Positions 17,542-25,637 of a DNA stretch of 64,000 nt are shown one piece after another (positions within the stretch are counted from its first letter, which is position 1; each line of letters opens with the position of its first letter). The notes beneath the pieces are model-generated. The model was not told the origin of the DNA and made no database searches. It worked only from the letters and a program-made list of their open reading frames with translations. Source of the DNA: VXNF01 sp964291305 (lineage in GTDB: Bacteria > Actinomycetota > Acidimicrobiia > Acidimicrobiales > CATQHL01); assembly GCA_964291305.2 (NCBI GenBank), contig OZ219783.1, positions 186,001 to 250,000 of the forward strand, read 5' to 3'. The translations under genes were made by a program, and so were the position numbers.

Positions 17542-19013
17542 GCACCCCCCGCCTCAGCGACGCCGACTTCGGGGCGCGTCTGAGCTTCGACCGGGGCGCC
17601 CCCGGCCGGCGAGCGGTCGACGTGCCTAGCTGGAACGGCGAAGCCGCGCCTTTGCCGGAGGCTCGGCTGCTGCGCGACTCGGTGCGATTGCCAGAGCTAA
17701 GCCAGGGCGAGTTGGTGCGTTATTACACCGAACTCTCAACTCGGAATTACGGAATCGACTCGGGAACTTATCCGCTTGGCTCCTGCACGATGAAGTACAA
17801 CCCTAAGGTGAACGACCTGGTGGCCTCACTGGCTGGTCTGGCGGATGCACACCCCTTGGCACCGGCGGAGGAGGCCCAGGGCACCCTGCAAACGCTGCTA
17901 GAGCTACGCCTCGGTCTAGCCGAGATCACCGGACTGCCAGAGGTGAGTTTCGCTCCCGCTGCCGGAGCACAGGGCGAGTTGGCCGGCGTCTTGATGATCA
18001 CTCGTGCGCTGGAGGATCGTGGGGAGCTGGCAGTGCGGCGGCGCATCTTGGTGCCGGATTCAGCGCATGGCACCAACCCGGCAACCGCGGCCATGGCCGG
18101 CTTTACCGTCACCCAAATCCCCACGGGCGCCGATGGCTCACTGGATCGTGCCGCGGTCGAGCGCGAGCTGGACAGCTCGGTTGCTGGGGTCATGGTTACA
18201 GTCCCGAACACGCTGGGACTGTGGGAGCGCGGCATTGAGCAAGTGGCCGACCTAGTGCACGAGGCGGGTGCTTACCTCTACGGCGATGGAGCCAACCTAA
18301 ACGCCATCATGGGCCGCGTGCGCTACGGCGATCTGGGCTTCGACGTGGTCCATCTGAACTTGCACAAGAGCTTCAGCACTCCTCACGGCGGAGGAGGGCC
18401 GGGCGCGGGACCAGTCTGCTGCAGCGAGGAGTTGGCCCCGTACCTGCCCACGCCGGTCGTGGCCAAATGCGACGACGACCTTGTGAGGCTCGTCCAGCCG
18501 GAGCGCAGTATCGGCCGACTGCAGCAGTTCAGCGGCAACGTAGGCGTGCTGATCCGAGCCTATGCCTATCTCCGTTCCCTTGGCCTAGCGGGCTTACGCG
18601 CTACCTCTGGCCAGGCCGTGCTGAACGCCAACTACCTGCGTGTGCTGCTGGAAGATCACTACGACCTGCCGTACAACCGCCCTGTGCTGCATGAGGTGGT
18701 GTTCTCGGGCTCGCGCCAGCGTCGCAACAATGGCGTACGCACCTACGACATCGCCAAGCGCCTTATCGATCATGGCTTCCACCCACCGACGGTCTACTTC
18801 CCACTGATTGTCGAGGAGGCCTTAATGATCGAACCGACCGAGACCGAGCCGCCCGAGGCGATCGAAGCTCTAGCCGAGGCGATGATCGCCATTGCCGCCG
18901 AGGCTGAAACGGATCCAGAGACGCTGCACGGCGCACCGTGGAAAGCACCCATCGGACGGCTTGATGAGGCGGAAGCGGCTCGTCGGCCGGTGCTTCGCTG
19001 GCAACCTAACTGA
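17538..19013 (+). CDS. gcvPB: glycine decarboxylase P protein, subunit 2 (PLP-binding)
   Basis: 491 residues, starting at GTG17538, which overlaps the gcvPA stop by 4 bases. The PLP Schiff-base lysine is Lys277 in HLNLHKSFSTPHGGGGPG. Other landmarks are YPLGSCTMKYNPKVN near residue 80, SAHGTNPATAAMAGF, and YLYGDGANLNAIMGRVR. It is complete and ends 15 bases before the 3' end of the oppositely oriented tRNA-Tyr gene. No terminator hairpin was obvious between them. Confidence 0.96.
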   Translation: MSTPRLSDADFGARLSFDRGAPGRRAVDVPSWNGEAAPLPEARLLRDSVRLPELSQGELVRYYTELSTRNYGIDSGTYPLGSCTMKYNPKVNDLVASLAGLADAHPLAPAEEAQGTLQTLLELRLGLAEITGLPEVSFAPAAGAQGELAGVLMITRALEDRGELAVRRRILVPDSAHGTNPATAAMAGFTVTQIPTGADGSLDRAAVERELDSSVAGVMVTVPNTLGLWERGIEQVADLVHEAGAYLYGDGANLNAIMGRVRYGDLGFDVVHLNLHKSFSTPHGGGGPGAGPVCCSEELAPYLPTPVVAKCDDDLVRLVQPERSIGRLQQFSGNVGVLIRAYAYLRSLGLAGLRATSGQAVLNANYLRVLLEDHYDLPYNRPVLHEVVFSGSRQRRNNGVRTYDIAKRLIDHGFHPPTVYFPLIVEEALMIEPTETEPPEAIEALAEAMIAIAAEAETDPETLHGAPWKAPIGRLDEAEAARRPVLRWQPN

Positions 19014-19028
19014 GCTACGGCTAAACGT

Positions 19029-19113
19029 TGGTGGGCCGGGGAGGATTCGAACCTCCGAAGGCGTCGCCGGCAGGTTTACAGCCTGCTCCCTTTGTCCGCT
19101 CGGGCACCGACCC
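19029..19113 (-). tRNA. tRNA-Tyr (GTA anticodon), CCA encoded
   Basis: On the minus strand the 5' arm GGGTCGG (19107-19113) pairs with CCGGCCC (19033-19039), with one G-U pair, followed by A and an encoded CCA (19029-19031). The anticodon arm GCAGGCTGTAAACCTGC shows anticodon GTA. A long variable arm and a T arm GGAGGTTCGAATCCTCC make it a class II tRNA of 85 bases, as expected for bacterial tRNA-Tyr. Confidence 0.95.
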
Positions 19114-19182
19114 TCGGGGCGGCCACGATACTCTCCGCCGCCGAAAATGTGCTCTGCCGGCGGCTGCTCAGAGACGAATTGA

Positions 19183-19194
19183 TACTGTCGGCGC
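19183..19194 (+). promoter_or_regulatory. leaderless-type -10 element of adenine deaminase
   Basis: TACTGT at 19183-19188 lies 6 bases before ATG19195, the same geometry as upstream of gcvT. There is no Shine-Dalgarno sequence before this ATG. The region also holds the 5' flank of the divergent tRNA-Tyr, with a TATCGT element on the minus strand near 19127-19132. Confidence 0.5.
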
Positions 19195-21018
19195 ATGACT
19201 GCACAAGTTCTGGCCATGGGTAGCGATGTGCGCACGCGCCTCATCCGGGTGGCGTTGGGCGACGAACCGGCTGAGGCGGTGGTTACCGGGGCCCGCGTCG
19301 TGAACGTCTTCACCCGCGAGCTAGTGACCGCCGACATCGTCATCGCCGCTGGCAGGATTGCCGCGGTCGGCGACAGCCGTCAACAGCTGGTGGGCCCAGC
19401 TACGGAGATCATTGAGGCTGAAGGCCGTTTCGTGGCCCCCGGCCTGATCGATCCGCACATGCATCTAGAGAGTTCAAACATCACCGTGGCGGAGCTAGCC
19501 CGCGCCATTGTGCCCCGCGGCGTGCTGTCGGTTTGCGAAGACCCCCACGAGATTGCCAACGTGCTGGGCACCGCGGGCGTCGATCTGCTGGTAGCCGAAG
19601 CAGCTCCTCTGCCGCTCAACTTTTTGCTGCGAGTGCCCGGTCGGGTGCCCGCAATGGCGGCCGATAAGGAAACCTCGGGCCACGCCATGGACTTAGCCGA
19701 GACGTTGGCGATGCTCGACCGCCCCGAGGCGGTATGCATCGGGGGCGACATTAACCCCGCCTTACTGTTGGGTGCCGACCGCGCGCAACTACAGAAGATC
19801 GAGGCCACTATCCAGCGCCACAAGACCGTAGGTGGTCAGCTGCCCGGCTTCACCGGCGCGGTCTTGAACGCCACGCTGGTGGCCGGCGTGGAGGACACCC
19901 ATGTGGCGGAGTCACCCGCAGAGGTTGTAGAGCAACTCCGCTGTGGTGCCCGGGTCTTGCTGACGCCTCGCATCGACCGGCTGCCAGCGTCGGAATGGCC
20001 AGAGATCGTTGCCGCCACCGAGCGCTTAGGGCTGGATACCCGCCGCCTGGTGCTCTGTACCGACGACATTCATCCCAATATCTTGCTGCGCGAGGGTCAC
20101 CTAGATCAGCGGGTGCGACTGGCTATCCAGGCGGGATTCGACCCACTGACTGCCATACAGCTGGCCACCCTCAACGCTGCCGAGCTGATGCGCATAGACC
20201 GCCATCTGGGGAGTGTGGCGCCTGGTCGCTTCGCTGACATTGTGCTGCTGGAGACCCTGGAGGATTTTGCCCCCACAGCTGTGCTGTACCGGGGTGAGTT
20301 GGTGGCTGCCGAAGGTTCCCTAGTGCAGGCCCCGCCGACGCCGGACTACCCCGCCTGGGCTAGCGACACGCTTCGCCTCGACCGGCCCACAGCTGAGGAT
20401 CTGGCGCTACACGTGGACTGCCCCGACGGCCCGGTGACGGCCAACTCCGTGGCCTTCGGTGCGCCCAAGACCATGCATCGGGTGCAACTGCACGCCCGCG
20501 GCGGAGTCGTGAACCCCAACAGCGAGTGCGACGTGGCCGCCATCGCCGTACTGGAGCGGCACCATAGGACTGGCAACATCGGCAGAGGATTCGTCACCGG
20601 ACTTGGCATTCGCGGCGGTGCGGTGGCGTCGACAGTGAACCACGACTCGCACAATGTGGTTGTGATAGGTGATTCGCACGCCTCCATGGCGGTTGCGGCC
20701 CGCGCTGTCATTGAGGCTCAGGGAGGCTACGCGGCGGCCGTCGGCGATGAGCTGGCTGCGCTAGTCCCGCTACCGCTCGCCGGTTTGCTCTCACCTGAGC
20801 CCTTAGAGGTAGTCGGGGGACAATTGGCTGCGCTGGAGCAAGTGCTGATCCAGCAGTTGGGCTGTTCGATCAGCTACCGACCTATCTACGCTCTGAACTT
20901 TCTCTGTCTGCCCAACATCCCCGAGGTGGGGTTCACCGACCGAGGGATCATTCTCACTGAGACCATGGAGATCGTCGGGCCATTAGCCGTCTCCCATGGC
21001 GAATACCCCCGGGGCTAA
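19195..21018 (+). CDS. ade: adenine deaminase
   Basis: 607 residues, matching the Ade family of binuclear amidohydrolases. It converts adenine to hypoxanthine and ammonia for purine salvage. Motifs: GLIDPHMHLESSN (metal-binding HxH), CEDPHEIANVLG (family hallmark), VLCTDDIHPNILLREGHLDQRVRLAI (metal-binding Asp region), and a C-terminal domain with RHHRTGNIGRGFVTGLG and VNHDSHNVVVIG typical of Ade. It stands alone, with a leaderless-type promoter, and converges with the GNAT gene 5 bases beyond its stop. A different purine or cyclic-amide substrate is possible, but all family blocks are present. Confidence 0.93.
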   Translation: MTAQVLAMGSDVRTRLIRVALGDEPAEAVVTGARVVNVFTRELVTADIVIAAGRIAAVGDSRQQLVGPATEIIEAEGRFVAPGLIDPHMHLESSNITVAELARAIVPRGVLSVCEDPHEIANVLGTAGVDLLVAEAAPLPLNFLLRVPGRVPAMAADKETSGHAMDLAETLAMLDRPEAVCIGGDINPALLLGADRAQLQKIEATIQRHKTVGGQLPGFTGAVLNATLVAGVEDTHVAESPAEVVEQLRCGARVLLTPRIDRLPASEWPEIVAATERLGLDTRRLVLCTDDIHPNILLREGHLDQRVRLAIQAGFDPLTAIQLATLNAAELMRIDRHLGSVAPGRFADIVLLETLEDFAPTAVLYRGELVAAEGSLVQAPPTPDYPAWASDTLRLDRPTAEDLALHVDCPDGPVTANSVAFGAPKTMHRVQLHARGGVVNPNSECDVAAIAVLERHHRTGNIGRGFVTGLGIRGGAVASTVNHDSHNVVVIGDSHASMAVAARAVIEAQGGYAAAVGDELAALVPLPLAGLLSPEPLEVVGGQLAALEQVLIQQLGCSISYRPIYALNFLCLPNIPEVGFTDRGIILTETMEIVGPLAVSHGEYPRG

Positions 21019-21023
21019 CTCAA

Positions 21024-21512
21024 CTAGCTCAACAGCCGCTGCATCACCGTGCAGTCGAGCCAGCGTCCGAACTTCCGGCCCACCTCGCGCTCTACCCCTA
21101 CCAGCTCGAAGCCACACTGGGCGTGCAGCGCCACCGAGGCATCGTTCTCTCCAGCAATGCGGGCGAACATGCTGTGGAAGCCGTGCTCAGCAGCAAGAGC
21201 CACAAGCTGCTCTAGCAGGGCTCGCCCTATGCCCCGTCGCTGGCAGTCGCGTCGCACAAAAATCGAACTCTCCACGCTGGTGTTGTAGGCCGGGCGTGGC
21301 CGGTACTGCGAGAGCGAGGCGAATCCCACCACTTCGCCGTCCAGGACAGCCACGATTACCGAGTGCACCCCCGAGCGTTCGGCCAGCCATTCCTGCTGCT
21401 CGGCTAACGATCGGGGTCGTACATCGAAGACGGTTCGCTGGCGCGTGGCCTCGTGGTTGTAAATGGCGGCTATTGCCTCGGCGTCGGCCCTAGTTGCCAG
21501 GCGGATCTCCAT
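21024..21512 (-). CDS. GNAT N-acetyltransferase, phosphinothricin acetyltransferase-like
   Basis: 162 residues. The N-terminus IRLATRADAEAIAAIYNHE and the stretch TVFDVRPRSLAEQQEWL are typical of the Pat/Bar branch of GNAT enzymes. The acetyl-CoA-binding segment is VRRDCQRRGIGRALLEQLV (RxxGxG/A near residue 95), and IAGENDASVALHAQCGFELVG is the conserved C-terminal part. Natural substrates of this branch include methionine sulfoximine and similar amino acid analogues, so resistance should not be assumed. On the minus strand, TAACGT (21521-21526) lies 8 bases before the ATG, again leaderless-like. Confidence 0.88.
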   Translation of the reverse strand: MEIRLATRADAEAIAAIYNHEATRQRTVFDVRPRSLAEQQEWLAERSGVHSVIVAVLDGEVVGFASLSQYRPRPAYNTSVESSIFVRRDCQRRGIGRALLEQLVALAAEHGFHSMFARIAGENDASVALHAQCGFELVGVEREVGRKFGRWLDCTVMQRLLS

Positions 21513-21556
21513 AGAGCGAGACGTTACCTGTGGCCCGCTAGCATGTGAGGTGCTCG

Positions 21557-21629
21557 GCTCCCTTAGCTCAGTCGGCAGAGCGTTTCCATGGTAAGGAAAA
21601 GGTCGAGAGTTCGATTCTCTCAGGGAGCT
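21557..21629 (+). tRNA. tRNA-Thr (GGT anticodon)
   Basis: GCTCCCT (21557-21563) pairs perfectly with AGGGAGC (21622-21628); the discriminator base is T and CCA is not encoded. The anticodon stem TTTCC/GGAAA encloses ATGGTAA, giving GGT. D and T arms are standard (GAGAGTTCGATTCTC). A TAGCAT element at 21539-21544 is a possible -10. Confidence 0.95.
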
Positions 21630-21653
21630 CGCGGGCAGAGTCCCACAAACCCG

Positions 21654-21727
21654 AGCGGCGTAGCTCAGTTGGTAAGAGCGCTCGACTCATAATCGAGAGG
21701 TCGCCAGTTCGATTCTGGCCGCCGCTA
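21654..21727 (+). tRNA. tRNA-Met (CAT anticodon, elongator type)
   Basis: AGCGGCG (21654-21660) pairs with CGCCGCT (21720-21726), discriminator A, no encoded CCA. The anticodon loop CTCATAA within CTCGA/TCGAG gives CAT. A tRNA-Ile2 with a modified CAT anticodon is the alternative; position between tRNA-Thr and tRNA-Trp upstream of secE matches tRNA-Met in other actinobacteria. The pair A1-U72 occurs at the end of the acceptor stem. Confidence 0.9.
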
Positions 21728-21830
21728 CAGCAGGTACAGCAGATTCTTAGCCGGCTGGCGCTGCCCTCTGTGGGGATGACCGCGCTGGTTGGTTATCCTG
21801 ACCTGTCCCGTACCGCCCCGATCCCATCCG

Positions 21831-21906
21831 AGGGCAGTAGCTCAACTGGGAGAGCACCGGTCTCCAAAACCGGCGGTTGGGGGTTCGAGTCCCTCCTGCC
21901 CTGCCA
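21831..21906 (+). tRNA. tRNA-Trp (CCA anticodon), CCA tail encoded
   Basis: AGGGCAG (21831-21837) pairs with CTGCCCT (21896-21902), followed by G and an encoded CCA (21904-21906). The anticodon stem CCGGT/ACCGG encloses CTCCAAA, giving anticodon CCA. The final A of the CCA tail is also the A of the first possible secE start codon. Confidence 0.95.
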
Positions 21907-22196
21907 TGGAAATGAATAGACAGTATCGCCGCATGGCCCGCAAGCAGGGGGCCGTCGACGAAGAGGGCGCGCCGGTCGCCGAGCGGCGGCAAGCTGCGCC
22001 CCGCCGCGAGCGCGCCTCGCCGGCGCAGTTCATGCGCGAGGTACGGGCCGAGTTGCGCAAGGTCTCGTGGCCGACTCGCTCCGAGGTAGTCAACTATTCC
22101 ATCGTGACTCTGGTTGTTGTAGTCATCTTGACTGCGATGATTGGTGCGCTGGACTTCGGCTTCGGCGAGGCAATTCTGAAACTCTTCGAGCGATGA
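21906..22196 (+). CDS. secE: preprotein translocase subunit SecE
   Basis: 96 residues from ATG21906, or 94 from ATG21912 (MNRQYRRMARKQ). The C-terminal half carries the SecE signature LRKVSWPTRSEVVNYSIV and one membrane helix (about 70-92). The N-terminal 45 residues are basic and polar. SecE clamps SecY in the general secretion channel. The start codon touches the 3' end of tRNA-Trp and there is no room for a Shine-Dalgarno sequence in the mRNA after tRNA maturation. The stop overlaps the nusG start by 4 bases. Confidence 0.93.
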   Translation: MEMNRQYRRMARKQGAVDEEGAPVAERRQAAPRRERASPAQFMREVRAELRKVSWPTRSEVVNYSIVTLVVVVILTAMIGALDFGFGEAILKLFER

Positions 22197-22999
22197 GCGA
22201 TTCCGTGAGTGAGCACCCCACAACCAGCCAGACCGAACTGCCCGACGGTTCGCCCCAGCCGGCCACCACACCGGCTGCGGAGGCGATACTGCCCTCAGGC
22301 CCCTTGGCGGAGCCCGCCGTCCCCGCGCCAGAGCAGCACTACAACGTTCTCAGCGAGGACGAGTTGCACGCTCGTGCCGAAGAAGCCCAAGAAACGCCAG
22401 AAGCGGAAGCCGCCGAAGAAGTCGCGGTAGAGCCTGCCGACGAAGACCGCCCCTCACGGCGCCCTGGACGCTGGTACGTGGTGCATACCCAGTCGGGCTA
22501 CGAAAAGAAGGCCAAGCAAGATCTCTTGGCGCGGGTCCGCAGCCTTGATGCCGAAGATCTCATCTACGAGGCAGAGATCCCCACCGAGGATGTGGTGGAG
22601 TTCAAGGGCGGCAAGAAGGTTGTGGTGCCGAAGAAGGTCTTCCCGGGATATCTGCTGGTGCGCTGCCGGCTTACCGACAAGGCTTTTCAGGTAATTAAGG
22701 AGACCCCGTCGATTACCGGTTTTGTGGGTCGCGGGCCAAAGCCCACCCCGCTGGGACGCCGCGATGTTGAGACCTTCCTGGAGACCGCTACGACCGGCGA
22801 CGAGGCCGTGAAACGCAGTCGTCCCCGCCTGCAGTATGAGCAGGGCGAGACGGTGCGAGTGCGCGAGGGCCCGTTCGCGGAATTGTCAGGTGAGATCATT
22901 GAAATCAACGCCGAGCAGTTGAAGGTGAAGGTTCTGGTCAACATATTCGGTCGCGAAACCCCGGTAGAGCTGGAATTCTCCCAGGTAGCTAAGCTCTAG
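22193..22999 (+). CDS. nusG: transcription termination/antitermination factor NusG
   Basis: 268 residues from ATG22193, which overlaps the secE stop (ATGA). The NGN domain starts near residue 95 (RWYVVHTQSGYEKKAKQDL) and includes FPGYLLVRCRLTD and TGFVGRGPKPTPL. The KOW domain follows (GETVRVREGPFAELSGEI). NusG binds RNA polymerase and links it to Rho or the ribosome. The first 90 residues are an acidic, Pro/Glu-rich extension with no fixed fold expected, as in several actinobacterial NusG proteins. An upstream in-frame extension to 22067 lies inside secE and is not used. Confidence 0.95.
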   Translation: MSDSVSEHPTTSQTELPDGSPQPATTPAAEAILPSGPLAEPAVPAPEQHYNVLSEDELHARAEEAQETPEAEAAEEVAVEPADEDRPSRRPGRWYVVHTQSGYEKKAKQDLLARVRSLDAEDLIYEAEIPTEDVVEFKGGKKVVVPKKVFPGYLLVRCRLTDKAFQVIKETPSITGFVGRGPKPTPLGRRDVETFLETATTGDEAVKRSRPRLQYEQGETVRVREGPFAELSGEIIEINAEQLKVKVLVNIFGRETPVELEFSQVAKL

Positions 23000-23032
23000 C
23001 TGGCCTCGGTAGGAGCAACAGGAGAGCCAATC

Positions 23033-23458
23033 ATGGCCAAAAAGGTCAAAGCAGTCGTCAAGATCAACATTGAGGCCGGCAAGGCCACGCCCGCTCCGCC
23101 CGTGGGAACCGCGCTGGGCCCCCACGGGATTGCCATCATGGACTTCTGTCGGCAGTACAACGACCGCACTGCGGATCGGGCTGGACAGATTGTGCCCGTG
23201 GAACTCACCATCTTCGAGGACCGCAGCTTCAGCTTCGTGCTCAAGACTCCGCCTACCTCGTTCCTGGTGCGCCAGGCGGCTGGCGTTGAGAAAGGCGCCA
23301 GCGAGGTGGGGCGTGAGTTCGTCGGCACGATCACAGACGCGCAGGTCGCCGCCATCGCCGAGACCAAACTGCCTGATCTCAACACCGATGACATTGAAAT
23401 GGCTAAGCGTCAAGTTGCTGGCACCGCCCGCAGCATGGGTGTACGGGTGGCGCGTTAA
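23033..23458 (+). CDS. rplK: 50S ribosomal protein L11
   Basis: 141 residues, the usual length. It begins MAKKVKAVVKINIEAGKATPAPPVGTALG, with the conserved Pro-rich linker, and ends with TDDIEMAKRQVAGTARSMGV, the RNA-binding C-terminal domain. L11 binds the GTPase-associated region of 23S rRNA, where thiopeptides act. AGGAG lies upstream of the ATG. It is the first gene of the rplK-rplA pair, 33 bases after nusG. Confidence 0.97.
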   Translation: MAKKVKAVVKINIEAGKATPAPPVGTALGPHGIAIMDFCRQYNDRTADRAGQIVPVELTIFEDRSFSFVLKTPPTSFLVRQAAGVEKGASEVGREFVGTITDAQVAAIAETKLPDLNTDDIEMAKRQVAGTARSMGVRVAR

Positions 23459-23493
23459 CGCTAGCAGGTCTCGCTCGAAATCCGGAGAAGACA

Positions 23494-24180
23494 ATGAGTA
23501 GAGGAAAGCGCTACAACGACTCAACTAGCCGCTACGAGCGGCAGCGCCTGCACGACGCCGCCGAAGGGCTCGACGTAATCAAGGGGCTGCCGGCGGCGGG
23601 GTTCGACGAGACCGTAGATATGGCCGTCTGCTTAGGGGTAGACCCTCGCCGGTCGGATCAGATGCTGCGCGGCACGGTCTCGTTGCCTTCGGGTACGGGC
23701 AAGGAAGTACGAGTCGCTGTCTTTGCCGGCGGAGAGGCTGCCATCGCAGCCCGTTCTGCCGGGGCCGATCACGTGGGAGACAGCGACCTCGTCGAGCAAA
23801 TCAGCGGCGGCATGATGGACTTCGACGTGGCAATTGCCACGCCAGACATGATGCCGCTCGTGGGCCGTCTGGGACGCGTGCTGGGACCTCGTGGGCTAAT
23901 GCCCAACCCCAAGAGCGGCACCGTTACTGCTGATGTGGCCAAAGCCGTTGCTGATTTCAAAGGCGGCCGCGTGGGCTACCGCACGGACCGCCAGGGCAAC
24001 GTGCACGTACCGATTGGGAAGGTGAGTTTCAGCACCGAGGCTTTGATGGAGAACCTGCGAACGGTGATGGAGGAGTTGCAGCGGGCGCGCCCTGCTGCTG
24101 CCAAGGGTCGCTACGTGCAAAAGGTGACGGTCAGCTCCTCTATGGGGCCGCCGATCAAGATCGACCCGGCCAGCATCTGA
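23494..24180 (+). CDS. rplA: 50S ribosomal protein L1
   Basis: 228 residues. Typical blocks are FDETVDMAVCLGVDPRRSDQMLRGTVSLP, GRVLGPRGLMPNPKSGTVT (the most conserved stretch, binding 23S rRNA at the L1 stalk) and MENLRTVMEELQRARPAAAKGRYVQKVTVSSSMGP. In many bacteria L1 also represses its own operon through mRNA. Separated from rplK by 35 bases with GGAG before the start codon. Confidence 0.97.
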   Translation: MSRGKRYNDSTSRYERQRLHDAAEGLDVIKGLPAAGFDETVDMAVCLGVDPRRSDQMLRGTVSLPSGTGKEVRVAVFAGGEAAIAARSAGADHVGDSDLVEQISGGMMDFDVAIATPDMMPLVGRLGRVLGPRGLMPNPKSGTVTADVAKAVADFKGGRVGYRTDRQGNVHVPIGKVSFSTEALMENLRTVMEELQRARPAAAKGRYVQKVTVSSSMGPPIKIDPASI

Positions 24181-24249
24181 GTCTGCCGCGGGCCGCGGTG
24201 CTAGTGGAGCTAGGCCGTGGAGTTGGCGATAGCGGACGCTAGCCTTGCC

Positions 24250-24390
24250 AACCCGACAACCGAATGCTCGCTGAAGATCTCCGGTGCTCCTAGGAGCTGA
24301 AAGGGCAAGCAGCCGTTCTGCTGCCGCCCGCCTGATGAGGTGACGCCCCAACTCTCCCCGGCGCCGCGTGGTCTTCTGCGGCGCCTTTCT
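24250..24390 (+). promoter_or_regulatory. ribosomal protein L10 leader (rplJL autoregulation)
   Basis: The 340-base gap between rplA and rplJ holds a structured leader. It includes GCTCCTAGGAGC, then GAAAGGGCAAGCAGC...GCTGCCGCCC (nested stems GGGC/GCCC at 24303-24306 and 24326-24329, GCAGC/GCTGC at 24309-24313 and 24320-24324), then CTGATGAGGTG. A final hairpin GGCGCCGC (24360-24367) / GCGGCGCC (24378-24385) is followed by TTTCT. In related bacteria L10-(L12)4 binds such a leader to lower rplJL expression. Edges are approximate. Confidence 0.75.
24360..24390 (+). terminator. attenuator-type hairpin upstream of rplJ
   Basis: An 8-base perfect GC stem (24360-24367 with 24378-24385), a 10-base loop, then TTTCT. 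It lies 131 bases before the rplJ start, so it can act as a conditional terminator in the L10 leader rather than as the end of the rplKA operon only. Confidence 0.6.
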
Positions 24391-24520
24391 GTTCCCGCCG
24401 GTGGGTACATCCGCTCTTGGCAATGTCCTAACACCACCGCGGTAGTGCTGACGGCGCCGCCCGAATATGGACCAATCGGTCCCGCCAACCTGTCCACCTC
24501 AACCGATCCCGGAGCCTTCC

Positions 24521-25123
24521 GTGTCTGAGCCAGCTAGTGCACACTCTCGACCGCCTCGCCCAGAGAAAGTGGCGGTCGTTGACGAGATCCGGCGGCGCTT
24601 GACCGATTGTCAAGGTGCCATGCTGACCGAATATCGCGGTCTGGACACAGCAACTATGGCAAGTCTGAGGGCCACCTTGGCACCGCTGGGCGGAAGCTAC
24701 AAGATCTACAAGAACACGCTCTTCCGACTGGCGGCGCGCGAGTTGGACATTGACTGCGAGCACCTGCTGGTTGGTCCGGTGGCGGTGGCGTTCGTGGAGA
24801 CCCTGGCCGACGGCACTCCGGGAGATCCGGCGGCTGTGGCGAAGGCGCTAGTCGAATTCCAGAAACGCGAGAAGCTTCTGGTGATCAAGGGCGGTCTGCT
24901 GGGCGCCGGTGCCGTGGGCCCCGAAGCGGTGGAGAGCCTCTCCAAACTGCCCCCCGCCATCGAACTCCAGGCGCAGCTGGCCGGAGCGTTGGCGAGCCCG
25001 CTGCGACAGGCGGCGACTTTGTTGGAGGCACCGCTGAACACTTTCGCCGGCCTGGTCGCGGCGCCTGCACGCACTTTCGCCGGCCTGCTGCGGTCACTGA
25101 TCCACCAGCGCTCGCAGAACTGA
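24521..25123 (+). CDS. rplJ: 50S ribosomal protein L10
   Basis: 200 residues from GTG24521, which has GGAG at 24511-24514. The frame is open from 24467, but the extra 18 residues (Pro-rich) are unlike L10. The body shows KVAVVDEIRRRLTDCQGAMLTEYRGLDTATMASLRATL and YKIYKNTLFRLAARE, the rRNA-binding part, and a C-terminal helix for the L12 dimers. It forms the base of the ribosomal stalk. Its own leader lies upstream and rplL follows after 75 bases. Confidence 0.93.
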   Translation: MSEPASAHSRPPRPEKVAVVDEIRRRLTDCQGAMLTEYRGLDTATMASLRATLAPLGGSYKIYKNTLFRLAARELDIDCEHLLVGPVAVAFVETLADGTPGDPAAVAKALVEFQKREKLLVIKGGLLGAGAVGPEAVESLSKLPPAIELQAQLAGALASPLRQAATLLEAPLNTFAGLVAAPARTFAGLLRSLIHQRSQN

Positions 25124-25198
25124 CTCCCCGCCGCCTGTGGCGGGACAAGGTAGTCGTACCGAAGAAACAAGCACCGAACAAGCACAAGGAGAAAGAAA

Positions 25199-25588
25199 AT
25201 GTCTAAGGTCGAAGAAGTCCTCGACACCATCAGCGCCATGACGGTGCTGGAGTTGAGCGAACTCCTCAAGGAGTTCGAGGAGCGTTTCGGCGTGAGTGCA
25301 GCGGCACCCGTGGCGGCCATGCCCGCGATGGCACCGGCGGCTGCAGCCACCGAGGCGGCCGCCGAGGAGGAAGAGCAGACCGCCTTCGACGTGGAACTCT
25401 CAGAGGTCGGCGAGAAGAAGATTCAGGTCATCAAAGAGGTCCGCGCTCTCACCAGCCTGGGGCTGAAGGAGGCCAAGGAGTTGGTCGATTCCGCCCCGAA
25501 GCCGGTACTGCAGGGAGTGCCGCGCGAGGAGGCCGATGCTGCCAAGGAGGCCCTAGAGGCCGCTGGCGCTGTCATCAAGATTTCCTGA
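25199..25588 (+). CDS. rplL: 50S ribosomal protein L7/L12
   Basis: 129 residues. The N-terminal dimerisation part is VEEVLDTISAMTVLELSELLKEFEERFGV, followed by an Ala/Glu-rich hinge, and the globular domain has FDVELSEVG, KKIQVIKEVRALTSLGLKEAKELVDSAPKPVL and EEADAAKEALEAAGAVIKI. It recruits translation factors to the ribosome. GGAG precedes the ATG (AAGGAGAAAGAAAATG). Confidence 0.97.
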   Translation: MSKVEEVLDTISAMTVLELSELLKEFEERFGVSAAAPVAAMPAMAPAAAATEAAAEEEEQTAFDVELSEVGEKKIQVIKEVRALTSLGLKEAKELVDSAPKPVLQGVPREEADAAKEALEAAGAVIKIS

Positions 25589-25637
25589 GTTGGATTGCAG
25601 GACCCAGCGACGGATTCTGGTAAATCTACTTCGAAGG

